This document shows positions 52,912-63,134 of a stretch of DNA of 64,000 nt, in pieces. Position 1 is the first letter of the stretch, and each line of letters opens with the position of its first letter. This DNA is from Halomonas sp. 7T (GTDB lineage Bacteria > Pseudomonadota > Gammaproteobacteria > Pseudomonadales > Halomonadaceae). The notes under the pieces are model-generated. The model was not told the origin of the DNA, ran no database searches, and saw only the letters and a program-made list of their open reading frames with translations. The stretch spans positions 372,001-436,000 of the forward strand of contig NZ_CP087112.1 of the NCBI RefSeq assembly GCF_025643255.1. Reading direction: 5' to 3'. Both the position numbers and the translations under genes were made by a program.

Positions 52912-54267
52912 TTAACCAAGCCTGAGTAACTTCATCAACCAGCGACGATAGGGTGGCCTAATAAGCCGGCTAGAGGGTCGTTTGGCTTGATAAAAAAGGC
53001 CACGCAGGTGACTAAAGCGTTCAAAACCATGACGCCCGTGGTAAGCCCCCATGCCGCTTTCGCCTACGCCGCCAAAAGGTAACGAAGAAACCGAGTGATG
53101 AAGCAGCGTTTCATTAAATACTAGCGCCCCAGAGCGGGTGTGGTGGCGCAACCTTAGCTGGAGTGCTTTATCGTCTGTAAATGCGTAAAGCGCCAGTGGG
53201 TGAGGGCGAGCATTCACATAGGCGATGGCATCATCGATGGTTTTAACGCCAATGACGGGCAGGCAGCGGCCAAAGATCTCCTCGCGCATCATCGCTAAGT
53301 CTTTGGTGGGGTCAATAATCAGCACGGGCGCATGGGGGCCTGCATCAATAATGCGACAGCCGTGGTCGCGGGCTTCTTCCAGCAGGTCATCAAGGCGCTG
53401 ATGATGACGCTCGTTAATGGCAGAAGTGGCTTCTTTATCGTTGGGTCGCTGCTGGGCGATGGCTTGGCTTAGCGCTTTAATCAAAGCGTCCAGACTGCGG
53501 CTTTCTACCAAAACATAGTCGGGTGCGATGCAGGTTTGCCCGGCATTCATGCCTTTGCCAAACACAATGGCGGCGGCGGCGCGCTCGAGATCAGCGTCCG
53601 CGGCAACAATGGCGGGCGATTTACCGCCAAGTTCAAGAGTCACCGGCGTTAAGTTGGCAGCGGCTGAAAGGGCGACGCTTCTGCCTACCTGGGTGGAGCC
53701 CGTAAAGAGGAGGTGGTCGAACGGCAGGGCGCTGAACGCTTCTGCTACCTCTACACCGCCTTCAATGACGCTCAACTCCTCTTCAGTAAAGTATTGAGGT
53801 ATCAACTGGGCCAGCAGTGCACTGGTATGCGGTGTATGTTCGCTGGGCTTAAGCATGACCACGTTGCCTGCGGCAAAGGCATCGATAACCGGCATGATGG
53901 CCAAGCTCCACGGGTAGTTCCACGGCGCCATCACCCCGACGATACCCAGTGGCTGAGGCACAATGCGTGCTTTAGCGGGCAGTAGCCGCCAAGGCATGCT
54001 TGCCCGCTTAGGTCGCATCCAGTGCCAAAGCCGCAGACGGGTGTAGCTAATGGCGTGTAGGACGCTACTGATTTCAGCGAGGCGAATTTCGGCGTCGCTG
54101 CGTTTGCCAAAATCGGCCTGAATGGCGCGCACAATGTCGTGCTGGTGGCGCTTAGTCATACGGGCTAAACGCGCCAACCGTTCACGGCGAACGCTAAGGG
54201 TAGGGAAGGGGTCCTGTTCAACGGCATGCTGCTGAGCGTGGAATACACCGGTTAGATCGCGTTTCAT
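52912..54267 (-). CDS. Aldehyde dehydrogenase, coniferyl-aldehyde-type
   Basis: 451 residues from ATG 54267 (AAGGAG upstream). NAD(P)-dependent: APWNYPWSLAIMPVIDAFAAGNVVMLKPSEHTP is the cofactor groove, FTGSTQVGRSV the Rossmann turn, catalytic Glu in LELGGKSP and catalytic Cys in NAGQTCIAPDYVLVE. The C-terminal hydrophobic/basic tail (RRWLMKLLRLG) resembles class-3 ALDHs that sit at membranes, such as coniferyl aldehyde or fatty aldehyde dehydrogenases. Substrate is not certain. It stands alone between the kinase operon and the divergent acyltransferase. Confidence 0.9.
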   Translation of the reverse strand: MKRDLTGVFHAQQHAVEQDPFPTLSVRRERLARLARMTKRHQHDIVRAIQADFGKRSDAEIRLAEISSVLHAISYTRLRLWHWMRPKRASMPWRLLPAKARIVPQPLGIVGVMAPWNYPWSLAIMPVIDAFAAGNVVMLKPSEHTPHTSALLAQLIPQYFTEEELSVIEGGVEVAEAFSALPFDHLLFTGSTQVGRSVALSAAANLTPVTLELGGKSPAIVAADADLERAAAAIVFGKGMNAGQTCIAPDYVLVESRSLDALIKALSQAIAQQRPNDKEATSAINERHHQRLDDLLEEARDHGCRIIDAGPHAPVLIIDPTKDLAMMREEIFGRCLPVIGVKTIDDAIAYVNARPHPLALYAFTDDKALQLRLRHHTRSGALVFNETLLHHSVSSLPFGGVGESGMGAYHGRHGFERFSHLRGLFYQAKRPSSRLIRPPYRRWLMKLLRLG

Positions 54268-54439
54268 GGCCTCTCCTTGATAAACGCACGATGAGATACG
54301 CCATAGCAAAAATAAATAAGAGATCGCGTAGTCATCGTCGTTGAGCGCTATGGGTAATGGTAGAGTGTTGGCGTAAACACTGTCGGTTGTTTTGCGTTTT
54401 GACTGCCGGCTGTTTTAGCCGACGCCCTTGAGGGACGCC

Positions 54440-55588
54440 ATGCCAGCACGCTCGTTATCATTCGCTATTCTACCCGCCATTGAGGCTGTCGCGGCAAGTC
54501 AATGGGACGCGCTGGTGGGTAACGAACAGCCATTTCTTCGCCACGCTTTTTTGCAAGCCCTAGAGGGCAGCGGCTCGGTGAGCAGCGTAACCGGGTGGGA
54601 GCCGTGTCATTTAAGTGTTTGGCAGGCTGACCGGCTCGTGGGGGCGCTGCCCATGTACCGCAAACATCACTCTTATGGTGAATATGTCTTTGACTGGGGA
54701 TGGGCTGAAGCGTTAGAGCGTGCCGGAGGGCACTACTACCCTAAAGCGCTAAGCGCTATCCCTTTTACGCCGGTGCCGGGGCCGCGCAGCTTGGTTGCCG
54801 GAGATGTGAATGCCGATGCAGTACGCGAGCAGTTGGCGTCGGCCTGGCAAGCCCAATGTGAAGAGTATGGGCTTTCAAGCTGGCACCTGCTGTTTGCTGA
54901 AGAGCAGGAAGTGGCTGCTTGGCAGCGTCAGTTTCCGGGGTTGATGGCTAGAGAAGGGGTTCAGTTTCAATGGCGTGACCGGGGATTTAATGACTTTGAC
55001 GGTTTCCTGGCGAGCCTTACCTCTAAGCGCCGCAAAATGATCAAACGAGAACGCCGTTTGGTGGCAGAGCAAGGGTTTACCATGCGGCGCTTAGAAGGGC
55101 GCGCTATTACCCAAGACGCCATGACGCATTTTTATCGCTGCTACACCATTACCTATCACGAGCGCGGCAGGCCTCCTTATTTAAACCAAGACTTTTTTGA
55201 GCGCTTACGCCATACCATGCCTGAAGCGCTGGTGCTGGTGCAGGCACTATTGGATGGACAGCCGGTAGCCGCGGCGCTCTGCTTTCGAAGTGAAACAGCG
55301 CTTTATGGCCGCTACTGGGGGAGCGAAGTAGTGGCTGACTGCCTGCACTTTGAAGCCTGTTACTACCAGGGCATTGAGTACTGCTTGGCGAATGGCTTAA
55401 CGCTGTTTGACCCAGGAACCCAGGGCGAGCATAAGCTGGTGCGTGGTTTTGCCCCTCAGCGCGTGCGTTCGCTGCACTACATAGCGCACCCGGGGCTAGC
55501 AGCCGGCGTGGCTCAGTTTTGTCAGCAGGAAGCCGCGCATATCAAGGCCTACCGTCAGGCCGCAGCGCAGGCGCTGCCGTTTAAGTAA
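54440..55588 (+). CDS. FemAB-like/DUF482 GNAT-fold acyltransferase
   Basis: 382 residues from ATG 54440 (GAGGG upstream). The start LSFAILPAIEAVAASQWDALVGNEQPFLRHAFLQALEGSGSV is typical of the DUF482 (PF04339) group. YRKHHSYGEYVFDWGWA, TPVPGPRSL and KRRKMIKRERRLVAEQGFTMRRLEG are other signatures. The C-terminal GNAT-like half ends FDPGTQGEHKLVRGFAP. The group is annotated as a putative peptidoglycan-related aminoacyl transferase, without biochemical proof. It is followed by 109 bases before ftsB. Confidence 0.87.
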   Translation: MPARSLSFAILPAIEAVAASQWDALVGNEQPFLRHAFLQALEGSGSVSSVTGWEPCHLSVWQADRLVGALPMYRKHHSYGEYVFDWGWAEALERAGGHYYPKALSAIPFTPVPGPRSLVAGDVNADAVREQLASAWQAQCEEYGLSSWHLLFAEEQEVAAWQRQFPGLMAREGVQFQWRDRGFNDFDGFLASLTSKRRKMIKRERRLVAEQGFTMRRLEGRAITQDAMTHFYRCYTITYHERGRPPYLNQDFFERLRHTMPEALVLVQALLDGQPVAAALCFRSETALYGRYWGSEVVADCLHFEACYYQGIEYCLANGLTLFDPGTQGEHKLVRGFAPQRVRSLHYIAHPGLAAGVAQFCQQEAAHIKAYRQAAAQALPFK

Positions 55589-55700
55589 CGGTTGGGACAA
55601 CCCTGTCTTAATCTGCTATTTAGCGCTTGGCATGCTCGCTGGGCAGTCCACCTTAATGGCATAATGCGCGGCGTTTAGGCCGTCAAAAAGGAACTCGGTG

Positions 55701-56054
55701 ATGCATAAATGGCTCGTGGTTGCGCTACTTGCCGTGCTGGGGCTGCTCCAATACCAGCTGTGGCTAGGTAACGGCGGCTGGCAGGATCTTCAGCAGGTAG
55801 AAGAGCGCGTTGCCGTGCAAGAAGCGGCCAATGTTCCCCTGCGCGATCGCAATGCTCGGCTAGCGGCTGAAGTCACCGACCTGAAAACGGGCCTGGATGC
55901 TATTGAGGAGCGTGCGCGCAGCGACATGGGCATGGTACGCAGCGACGAGCAGTTTTTCTGGGTGCCCGGTGTGGCCATTGAAGCTGAGTTGATCGGTCTT
56001 AATGCCGGCTTAGTGGCGCAGCCATCCCTGGTGGATGAAGAGGGAGGCCAATGA
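55701..56054 (+). CDS. ftsB: Cell division protein FtsB
   Basis: 117 residues. One N-terminal membrane helix (about 3-21) and a periplasmic coiled coil (about 28-70, DLQQVEERVAVQEAANVPLRDRNARLAAEVTDLKTG), then the conserved EERARSDMGMVRSDEQFFWVPG. It links FtsQ and FtsL in the divisome. ATG 55701 is chosen over GTG 55698 on spacing to AAGGA. The next gene (ispD) starts four bases before its stop, the common gammaproteobacterial arrangement. Confidence 0.95.
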   Translation: MHKWLVVALLAVLGLLQYQLWLGNGGWQDLQQVEERVAVQEAANVPLRDRNARLAAEVTDLKTGLDAIEERARSDMGMVRSDEQFFWVPGVAIEAELIGLNAGLVAQPSLVDEEGGQ

Positions 56055-56761
56055 ATCGCTCACTCTGGCTAATTGTGCCGGCCGCGGGGCAGGGTAAGCG
56101 TATGGGCGCCGATAAGCCTAAGCAGTACCTAACCATTGCCGAAAAAACCATACTGGCACATACCCTTCATCGTCTGCACGCCGCCTTTCCTGAAGCACAG
56201 CTAGTGCTCTGCTTAAACAGCAATGACCCATGGTTTGACCCAGCGTGTGTGCCGTTCAAGCAGTGGCAGCGGGTTAGCGGTGGTGCCGAGCGTATGAACA
56301 GTGTATTGAATGCATTGCGGGCGATACCGGCCAACCCCAGCGACCTCGTCATGGTGCATGATGTAGCGCGACCCTGTATCACCAGCGCTGATTTGCATGC
56401 ACTTTATCAGGCCGCTAGTGAGCATCCTGACGGCGCGCTACTGGCGATGCCGGTGGCCGACACCATGAAGCGTGCCAATGCAGCGCAGCGCAGCATGACC
56501 ACCGAGCCACGCGACGGGCTATGGCACGCGTTAACGCCACAAAGCTTTCGCTATGAGCTGCTACGCACCGCCCTTGAGCATGCCATTGAAACGCGCTGTG
56601 TGGTCACCGATGAAGCCTCCGCCGTCGAGGCGTTGGGTAAAACGCCACAATTAGTCAGCGGGCGGCGCGATAATCTAAAAGTTACCCATCCCGATGATCT
56701 TCACCTTGCTAACGCGATCATGGCGTCGCAAGCGGCCTGTGTGACTGAAAGGAGCGTTTAA
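56051..56761 (+). CDS. ispD: 2-C-methyl-D-erythritol 4-phosphate cytidylyltransferase (IspD)
   Basis: 236 residues. Catalyses CTP-dependent activation of MEP in the isoprenoid MEP pathway. The nucleotide loop is [19 protein letters not shown] (with the G-x-G-x-R-M and KPKQY signatures), [13 protein letters not shown] the substrate loop, [10 protein letters not shown] the Asp motif, and [10 protein letters not shown] the C-terminal motif. It overlaps ftsB by four bases and shares one base with ispF (TAATG). Confidence 0.97.
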   Translation: MNRSLWLIVPAAGQGKRMGADKPKQYLTIAEKTILAHTLHRLHAAFPEAQLVLCLNSNDPWFDPACVPFKQWQRVSGGAERMNSVLNALRAIPANPSDLVMVHDVARPCITSADLHALYQAASEHPDGALLAMPVADTMKRANAAQRSMTTEPRDGLWHALTPQSFRYELLRTALEHAIETRCVVTDEASAVEALGKTPQLVSGRRDNLKVTHPDDLHLANAIMASQAACVTERSV

Positions 56762-57249
56762 TGCGAATTGGTCATGGATTCGATGTACACCGTTTTGGGC
56801 CTGGCGACCACCTAATGATTGGGGGCGTAAAGCTACCCTTTGAACAGGGGTTTGTTGCCCATTCCGATGGTGATGTGTTGTTGCATACGGTCAGCGACGC
56901 GTTGCTGGGGGCCTGCGCATTAGGCGATATTGGCCGCCATTTCCCCGATACCGACCCCACCTGGGAGGGTGCCGATAGTCGTGACTTACTGCGCCGCGTG
57001 GTGCATCTTGTGCGTGAGCAGGGCTTTGGTGTGGTTAACTTGGATGCCACGCTGATGGCACAGGCACCTAAAATGGCGCCGCATATCGATGCCATGCGGA
57101 GGGTGATTGCTGAAGATCTAGGCGTGGACGTAGGGCAAGTAAATGTAAAAGCCACCACCACCGAACGGCTAGGCTTTACCGGACGCGGTGAGGGAATTGC
57201 CGCTGAAGCCGTGGTGTTAGTCGAGCGGTTAGAGGCGTTGAATGCTTAA
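56761..57249 (+). CDS. ispF: 2-C-methyl-D-erythritol 2,4-cyclodiphosphate synthase (IspF)
   Basis: 162 residues. [13 protein letters not shown] carries the zinc ligands Asp8 and His10; [25 protein letters not shown] (with His42 of the zinc site) and [11 protein letters not shown] are family signatures; [12 protein letters not shown] ends it. It makes MEcPP in the MEP pathway. Translationally coupled to ispD; its stop overlaps truD by eight bases. Confidence 0.98.
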   Translation: MRIGHGFDVHRFGPGDHLMIGGVKLPFEQGFVAHSDGDVLLHTVSDALLGACALGDIGRHFPDTDPTWEGADSRDLLRRVVHLVREQGFGVVNLDATLMAQAPKMAPHIDAMRRVIAEDLGVDVGQVNVKATTTERLGFTGRGEGIAAEAVVLVERLEALNA

Positions 57250-58282
57250 TTTATCGCCCTGGCAGCGCTTGCAGGATAGCTATTTGGGGGCGCCTAAGCC
57301 GGGTCAGTACCGCGCCCAGCCAGAAGATTTTATTGTCGACGAGCAGCTCGACTTTACCCCTGAAGGCCATGGGGAGCACCTGTGGTTGCGGCTTGAAAAG
57401 CGGCATCAAACCACGTTAGATGTGGTCAAAAGCGTTAGTCGGCTATGCAGTGTCACGCCTAGAGACATCGGCTACTCCGGTATGAAAGACCGTATTGCGG
57501 TCACTCGGCAATGGATAAGCGTTCACTTACCTGGGCGAGAGGCGCCGGCGGAACTCTCGACAGCGCTGGATGCCTTGGGTATTAAGGTGTTGGAGCAGGT
57601 GCGCCACCCCAGAAAGCTTAAACGCGGTGTTCATCGCACCAACCACTTTACGCTGATGTTGAGCGGTGAAGCGGTGCAGGCCGATGATTTTGAGCAGCGG
57701 TGGCAAGCGCTGTGTACCGACGGCGTAGCCAACTACTTTGGCCCCCAGCGTTTTGGCCCCGGTGGGCGTAACCTGCAGCGTGCACAAGCACTGCTCGCCA
57801 AGGGCTGGCGCAAGCGTGATGACCGCCAAGGGATGATGCTTTCAACCGCGCGCAGTTTCTTGTTTAACGAGTTATTAAGTGCCCGAGTAATTGATGGCAC
57901 GTGGTGCCAGCCCTTATCTGGCGATACGCTAATGCTTGACGGCACCCAGAGCGTGTTTAGTGTGGATGAGGTTGATGATAGCTTAGTCGCACGCGCGAGA
58001 GCGCTGGATATTCACCCAACCGGCGTACTGTGGGGTGTCGGCGAAAGCGCACAGCAGCAGAGAGCCGCGTATGAGTCACGGCTCTTGGCGCAACACCCCA
58101 AGCTATGTGAAGGCTTGGAAAAAAGCGGCGTTAAGCGTTCCCAGCGAGCGTTGCGGGTTAGGCTGCTGGCGCCTCAGCTGCGTAGAGAGCAAGACGCGGC
58201 AGTGCTCTCCTTCGCACTGCCACGGGGTAGCTTTGCGACGGCAGTGGTCAGCGAGTTGATTGAACATCCTGATTTTGCGTAA
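57242..58282 (+). CDS. truD: tRNA pseudouridine(13) synthase TruD
   Basis: 346 residues. It modifies U13 of tRNA-Glu. The fold has [30 protein letters not shown] at the N-terminus, and the catalytic Asp in [16 protein letters not shown] (the GxKDRxAxTxQ motif), then NYFGPQRFG and the TRUD insertion domain. ATG 57242 overlaps ispF by eight bases, and the order ispD-ispF-truD-surE-pcm is the one common in gammaproteobacteria. Confidence 0.96.
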   Translation: MLNLSPWQRLQDSYLGAPKPGQYRAQPEDFIVDEQLDFTPEGHGEHLWLRLEKRHQTTLDVVKSVSRLCSVTPRDIGYSGMKDRIAVTRQWISVHLPGREAPAELSTALDALGIKVLEQVRHPRKLKRGVHRTNHFTLMLSGEAVQADDFEQRWQALCTDGVANYFGPQRFGPGGRNLQRAQALLAKGWRKRDDRQGMMLSTARSFLFNELLSARVIDGTWCQPLSGDTLMLDGTQSVFSVDEVDDSLVARARALDIHPTGVLWGVGESAQQQRAAYESRLLAQHPKLCEGLEKSGVKRSQRALRVRLLAPQLRREQDAAVLSFALPRGSFATAVVSELIEHPDFA

Positions 58283-58331
58283 CGCATCATCCAGGGCAAA
58301 ACTGAACACGGTTTATCTTAAGGAGACGCTG

Positions 58332-59078
58332 ATGCGGCGACTGCTGCTTTCCAATGATGATGGTGTCCATGCGCCGGGGTTACGAGCACTGCATGATGCA
58401 TTAGCGGCCCATGCCAACCTGCGCGTGGTGGCCCCCGACCGCGACCGCAGCGGCGCCAGTAACTCGCTTACGCTGTCACGGCCGCTCTCATTAACCGCCT
58501 TAGATAACGGCTTTTACAGTGTCGATGGCACGCCAGCGGACTGCGTCTACCTGGGTGTTAACGGCGTTTGGAATGAGAAGCCTGACCTAGTGGTATCGGG
58601 GATTAACCACGGAAGTAATCTGGGTGATGACGTGCTCTATTCCGGCACCGTAGCCGCAGCAATGGAGGGGCGTAATTTAGGCATGACGGCTATCGCCATG
58701 TCGCTGTGTGGTGAGCGTCATTTTGCGACAGCAGCCAAAGTGGCGGCCAGTTTAATTGGGGCTGCCGAGCAGCTCTCGCTGCCGCCGCGCACGCTGCTAA
58801 ATGTGAATGTTCCGGATGTGCCGTGGGAAGAGATCAAAGGCGTTAAAGTGACGCGTTTGGGCTATCGCGGGCCGGCAGAAAAGCCTGTGCCGCTCAAAGA
58901 CCCCAGAGGGCGTACACGCTACTGGATCGCGCCGGTGGCGGCGAACGCTGACGACGGAGAAGACACCGACTTTGCAGCGATTGAAGCGGGGTACGTTTCG
59001 ATTACCCCTCTCCAAACTGATCTAACGCGCCACCCCGCGCGCAGTGATGTGCAGGATTGGTTGGATGCCTTTGCCTGA
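58332..59078 (+). CDS. surE: 5'/3'-nucleotidase SurE
   Basis: 248 residues from ATG 58332, which has AAGGAGA at good spacing; the longer frame overlaps truD. The start [15 protein letters not shown] has the metal-binding Asp-Asp pair. [15 protein letters not shown] has the Ser, [26 protein letters not shown] has the Asn metal ligand and active site, and LNVNVP follows. It hydrolyses nucleoside monophosphates and short polyphosphates. It overlaps pcm by 14 bases. Confidence 0.96.
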   Translation: MRRLLLSNDDGVHAPGLRALHDALAAHANLRVVAPDRDRSGASNSLTLSRPLSLTALDNGFYSVDGTPADCVYLGVNGVWNEKPDLVVSGINHGSNLGDDVLYSGTVAAAMEGRNLGMTAIAMSLCGERHFATAAKVAASLIGAAEQLSLPPRTLLNVNVPDVPWEEIKGVKVTRLGYRGPAEKPVPLKDPRGRTRYWIAPVAANADDGEDTDFAAIEAGYVSITPLQTDLTRHPARSDVQDWLDAFA

Positions 59079-59742
59079 ATTATCACTTGGCGAGCTGCGC
59101 GGGCGGGGGATGACCTCTCAGAGAACCCGCGACCGCATGGTTGAGCGCCTTGTTCAACAGGGGATCCGTGATACGCGTGTCTTGGATGTTATGGCCAGCG
59201 AGCCTAGGCACCTGTTTGTCGATGAGGCCCTTGCTCACCGCGCTTATGAAGATACCGCGCTGCCCATTGGATTTGGTCAGACGCTCTCGCAGCCGCTGAC
59301 CGTTGCACGAATGACAGAACTTGTGCTGCGCGCGCAGCCGCGCCGTGTGCTAGAGGTGGGCACCGGTTCTGGTTACCAAGCGCTTATTTTGTCGCGGTTA
59401 GTGGATTCGCTTTACTCCCTAGAACGTATTTACGCCCTGCACGAGCGTGCTGCAGAGCGGCTATGGCGGTTAGATGCAGAAGCGGCGCTTGCGGTATCCG
59501 ATGGTGGCGATGGCTGGCCGACGGCAGCACCGTTTGACGTTATTTTATTAACCGCCTGCGCCCAGTCGCTGCCAGAAGCGCTGCTTGAACAGCTTAGCCG
59601 CGATGGAATGTTAATTGCTCCGTTAGAAGAACCTGATGGCAGCCAGTGGCTTACCCAAGTGAAGCGCATTGGTGGCGCCTTTGAAAAGCGGCGGCTTGAA
59701 CCCGTTCGCTTTGTACCCCTTTTGCAAGGAGTGGTGGATTGA
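59065..59742 (+). CDS. pcm: Protein-L-isoaspartate O-methyltransferase
   Basis: 225 residues from ATG 59065, within the surE end. Residues about 15-25 are [17 protein letters not shown]. Catalysis uses [20 protein letters not shown] (Ser motif, about 68-87). SAM binding is by [19 protein letters not shown], and the C-terminal block is [21 protein letters not shown]. The enzyme repairs isoaspartyl residues in damaged proteins. A GTG at 59044 is a weaker alternative start. Its stop overlaps the TTG start of the next gene. Confidence 0.95.
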   Translation: MPLPELSLGELRGRGMTSQRTRDRMVERLVQQGIRDTRVLDVMASEPRHLFVDEALAHRAYEDTALPIGFGQTLSQPLTVARMTELVLRAQPRRVLEVGTGSGYQALILSRLVDSLYSLERIYALHERAAERLWRLDAEAALAVSDGGDGWPTAAPFDVILLTACAQSLPEALLEQLSRDGMLIAPLEEPDGSQWLTQVKRIGGAFEKRRLEPVRFVPLLQGVVD

Positions 59743-60734
59743 AGCGGCGATTTTTAGGTCTATTTTTTAAAGGCGCTGGAATGGGCGCTGCTGACGCGGT
59801 GCCCGGTGTTTCGGGCGGCACCATTGCGTTTATTACCGGTATTTATGAAGAGCTGATCAATACGATTAAGCAGTTTGGGCCCAGTGCGCTGTTTGCGTGG
59901 CGTCGCCAAGGTTGGGCGGGCTTAAGCCAGCACTTGAACTTAACCTTTTTGGTTCCGCTGCTCTTAGGCATCGCGGTCAGTCTGTTCAGCGTGGCTCATT
60001 TAGCGCTCTGGCTCATGGAGGCTTACCCACTGTTGCTGGATGGCTTCTTTTTTGGCTTAGTAGCGGCCTCTGCACTGGTGGTTGGCAAAGCGGGGCAGGG
60101 CTGGAAAATCTGGTATTTGTTGCCGTTAGCGGTTGGCTTACTCTTAGCGCAAGCCTTGCCCGCGATGATGCCATTGGTTCTGTTGGTCGGCAATGAAGCG
60201 CTGGTGGTCATGCTGGCCGGTGCCATTGCTATCAGTGCCATGCTGCTGCCCGGCGTTTCTGGTAGCTTTTTATTGCTCACGATGGGACTCTACGGCACCA
60301 TCATGGGCGCTATCCGCAGTTTCGATATAGTCATCATCGCCCTGTTTGGCGCGGGCTGCATCGTGGGGCTGGCGCTATTTTCCCGGCTGCTTTCGTGGCT
60401 GCTGAGCCGCCACCACGGCTCCACGTTGCAGCTGTTGCTAGGCTTTATTATCGGTTCATTACCAGTGCTTTGGCCTTGGAGAGAACTGGTACGCTACCAA
60501 ATTGGCCCTGAAGGACAAATGATTCCGCTCGCTCACCGCTATTTATTGCCGGATGACTACGCAGTGCTGACCGGGGCTTCAGCACAACTTGTCGGCGTGG
60601 TGGCGCTGATGGCCGTTGGTGCGCTCTTGGTAGTATTACTTAATCGCCGCGCAGCGGTTCACGGCGTAACATCTGAAAAGAGCGCTGCCGAGCACCATTT
60701 AACAGATAACGCACGCGGCGTTGAAAAGGAGTAG
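59739..60734 (+). CDS. DUF368-family membrane protein, undecaprenyl-phosphate translocase type
   Basis: 331 residues with about eight membrane helices. GAGMGAADAVPGVSGGTIAFITGIYEELI (about 11-40) and the second repeat SAMLLPGVSGSFLLLTMGLY (about 165-190) are the family's paired P-G-V-S-G loops. DUF368 proteins (PopT type) have been shown to recycle undecaprenyl phosphate across the inner membrane. The start is TTG 59739, with AAGGAG seven bases upstream; it overlaps the pcm stop. It lies between pcm and nlpD, where many gammaproteobacteria have no such gene. Confidence 0.9.
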   Translation: MKRRFLGLFFKGAGMGAADAVPGVSGGTIAFITGIYEELINTIKQFGPSALFAWRRQGWAGLSQHLNLTFLVPLLLGIAVSLFSVAHLALWLMEAYPLLLDGFFFGLVAASALVVGKAGQGWKIWYLLPLAVGLLLAQALPAMMPLVLLVGNEALVVMLAGAIAISAMLLPGVSGSFLLLTMGLYGTIMGAIRSFDIVIIALFGAGCIVGLALFSRLLSWLLSRHHGSTLQLLLGFIIGSLPVLWPWRELVRYQIGPEGQMIPLAHRYLLPDDYAVLTGASAQLVGVVALMAVGALLVVLLNRRAAVHGVTSEKSAAEHHLTDNARGVEKE

Positions 60735-60741
60735 GGTTTGC

Positions 60742-61800
60742 ATGCGTAAGGTTTTCATGATGTCTGTGTTGGCGCTGGCTATTAGTGGCTGTGCAAACCA
60801 ACACCAAAATACCCCTCAAGTACGTGATTTAAGCGACGCACGCCGCGCAGTCGATAGCTCGCCGCAATACACCGTGAAGGCGGGAGATACGCTGTATGGT
60901 ATCGCGTGGGAGCATAATCTTGATTATCGGCAGCTGGCTGCGCTTAACAACATCCCGGCGCCTTATCAAATCCATCCAGGGCAAACTATTGCGCTGCGTG
61001 AAGGGGCAGACGTTGCCGCTAATCAATCAGGGGCTGCCGCTAGCCGACCAGCCTCCGGCGCAGTAGCAACGGGGTTGAGGCCGCAAGCGACGGCTGTTGC
61101 TACCAACGATCAAAACATGGACTGGTTATTACCTGATGAAAGCGCGATTGAACGCAATCAACGTATAACTGCAGAGCGCTCAGCGGTAGAGGCCGCCGAG
61201 CAAGTCGCTCAGGGTGAAGCCCCTAGCCGCTCCGCTGTAGAAGAAGCATCAAGCGTTGAAGCCTCCCAGCCCGCCGCGCAAGAGCAAGCTTCAGCTCAGG
61301 AACCTGTACCAGAGCCTACGCCCGCTGAGCCTGAGCCTCCGCGTGCACCTGAACCCGAGCCTGTGGTCGAACAGCCGACTCAGACGGCGCAAACTGACCG
61401 CTCCTCGCGCACCTTCACACCCGTTGAGAATATTAACTGGCGTTGGCCTACCGATGGCGAGGTAACCGGTGAGTTTGGCCAGGGGGGAGCCATTACTGCC
61501 GGGATTGATATCGCTGGGCAAAAGGGGCAACCTGTTAGAGCGGCCGGTCCGGGGATTATTGTTTATGCAGGTAGTGGTGTGCGTGGTTATGGCAATTTGA
61601 TTTTGCTGAAGCACAACGACCAATACCTTAGCGCCTATGCCCACAATGACAGCATAAACGTCAAAGAGAATGATGTGGTTGAGGCGGGCGAGGTGATCGC
61701 TACGATGGGGGATAGCGATGCCGATAGCGTTAAACTTCACTTCGAAGTGCGTCGCGATGGGCAGCCTCAAGATCCGCTGAACTATTTACCGTCTCGCTAA
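60742..61800 (+). CDS. nlpD: NlpD-type lipoprotein (LysM plus M23 peptidase-like domain)
   Basis: 352 residues from ATG 60742. A lipoprotein signal with lipobox LAISGC (Cys17) anchors it to the outer membrane. LysM (about 42-87: YTVKAGDTLYGIAWEHNLDYRQLAALNNI) is followed by a long Ala/Glu/Pro-rich linker (about 95-225) and an M23 (LytM) domain (about 235-350). The M23 zinc ligands are not all present (GQGGAITAGIDIAG in place of HxxxD), so it should be catalytically inactive and act as an amidase activator (AmiC). It precedes rpoS as in most relatives. Confidence 0.95.
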   Translation: MRKVFMMSVLALAISGCANQHQNTPQVRDLSDARRAVDSSPQYTVKAGDTLYGIAWEHNLDYRQLAALNNIPAPYQIHPGQTIALREGADVAANQSGAAASRPASGAVATGLRPQATAVATNDQNMDWLLPDESAIERNQRITAERSAVEAAEQVAQGEAPSRSAVEEASSVEASQPAAQEQASAQEPVPEPTPAEPEPPRAPEPEPVVEQPTQTAQTDRSSRTFTPVENINWRWPTDGEVTGEFGQGGAITAGIDIAGQKGQPVRAAGPGIIVYAGSGVRGYGNLILLKHNDQYLSAYAHNDSINVKENDVVEAGEVIATMGDSDADSVKLHFEVRRDGQPQDPLNYLPSR

Positions 61801-61813
61801 CCACGGATTTGGT

Positions 61814-61843
61814 TCGTTAACGACGAATCAGTTCCGTTAACGG
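61814..61843. promoter_or_regulatory. Two spaced 10-bp palindromes in the nlpD-rpoS intergenic region
   Basis: tcgttaacga (61814-61823) and ccgttaacgg (61834-61843) share the CGTTAACG core and are 20 bases apart centre to centre, close to two helical turns. This could be a paired operator for rpoS, or part of the mRNA leader structure. A further inverted repeat cctgatt/aatcagg lies at about 61912-61930. Confidence 0.4.
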
Positions 61844-62020
61844 TCAAGCCGCGGTATAAAAAGAGATGCAGTAAACATAGCAAATGCTAGGCAATTGGCC
61901 AGCGGGTAATACCTGATTAGTCAAATCAGGCGTCATATAACAACAACGGTGAACGCGTACAGGGAGTACAACCACTTTCACTTTAAATGGCGGGAAGGTG
62001 TAACAACGGGGGTTAAGACT

Positions 62021-62995
62021 ATGAGTATGCTGGAGAAGGATCTGCAGGAGATTGACCTAAACGCGGTAGAAGAGGCGGTGGACGAACCTGATGATGATAT
62101 TACCGCAGAGGAGGAAGCCTTCGAGAAAGCCTTAGGCCGTGAAGACCGTCAATCGACTCAAAGCTTGGATGCAACGCAAATTTACCTCAATGAAATCGGC
62201 TTCTCGCCGTTGTTGACGCCTGAGGAAGAGGTCTATTACGGTCGTTTAGCACGCAAAGGCGATGCCCTTGGCCGTTCTCGGATGATTGAGTCAAACCTGC
62301 GGCTGGTGGTTAAGATTGCTAGACGTTACCTTAATCGCGGTTTGACGCTTCTAGATCTGATTGAAGAGGGTAATCTAGGGCTTATTCGTGCGGTTGAAAA
62401 ATTTGATCCTGAGCGGGGTTTTCGTTTTTCAACCTACGCGACCTGGTGGATTCGCCAAACCATAGAGCGCGCCTTAATGAACCAAACGCGCACCATTCGT
62501 TTGCCAATTCACGTCGTCAAAGAGTTAAACATCTACCTGCGTGCAGCGCGGGAGTTGACCCAGAAGCTGGATCACGAAGCCACTGCAGAAGAGATTGCTG
62601 ACCATCTTGATAAGCCCGTGGAAACCGTCAAGAAAATGCTGGGCCTCAATGAGCGTGTCTCCTCGGTAGACTACCCCATGGGTGGAGAGAGCGATAAGCC
62701 CTTAATTGATACGCTGGCCGACGATGACGTGCAGGGACCAGAGGGGCGATTAGTTGATGGTGATGTGCGTGAACACGTTGACCATTGGCTTGATGAGTTA
62801 AGTGAAAAGCAGCGTGAAGTTGTCGTGCGTCGTTTTGGCCTACGAGGCCATGAGGCCGCAACGTTAGAAGAGGTAGGCGCGGAAATAGGCCTAACCCGAG
62901 AGCGAGTGCGTCAAATTCAGGTAGAGGCCCTGAAGAAGCTTCGTCGTTCGCTTGAAAAGCAGGGGTTATCTCTCGCGTCTATCTTCGAGAGCTAA
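62021..62995 (+). CDS. rpoS: RNA polymerase sigma factor RpoS (sigma-38)
   Basis: 324 residues from ATG 62021 (the longer frame from 61949 adds 24 residues; ATG 62027 is also possible). Region 1.2 is [27 protein letters not shown]; region 2 is [42 protein letters not shown]; region 3 [13 protein letters not shown]; region 4 [41 protein letters not shown]. The master regulator of stationary phase and stress. The 220-base leader after nlpD is long enough for post-transcriptional control. Confidence 0.97.
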   Translation: MSMLEKDLQEIDLNAVEEAVDEPDDDITAEEEAFEKALGREDRQSTQSLDATQIYLNEIGFSPLLTPEEEVYYGRLARKGDALGRSRMIESNLRLVVKIARRYLNRGLTLLDLIEEGNLGLIRAVEKFDPERGFRFSTYATWWIRQTIERALMNQTRTIRLPIHVVKELNIYLRAARELTQKLDHEATAEEIADHLDKPVETVKKMLGLNERVSSVDYPMGGESDKPLIDTLADDDVQGPEGRLVDGDVREHVDHWLDELSEKQREVVVRRFGLRGHEAATLEEVGAEIGLTRERVRQIQVEALKKLRRSLEKQGLSLASIFES

Positions 62996-63043
62996 CCGCT
63001 AGAGTTTAAGGCCTGATAAGGCCATGTTGATGAAAACAGCACC

Positions 63044-63083
63044 AAATAGCGCACCGAGTCGATCACTCGGTGCGCTATTTTTA
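63044..63083 (+). terminator. Rho-independent terminator after rpoS
   Basis: A 14-bp stem (aatagcgcaccgag 63045-63058 with ctcggtgcgctatt 63066-63079), a 7-nt loop and a following TTTA tract, about 50 bases after the rpoS stop. Confidence 0.92.
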
Positions 63084-63134
63084 GGCTCAGCCTGTTTATG
63101 AATACACATTGAATAACGGTAAGTGAGAAACGTA

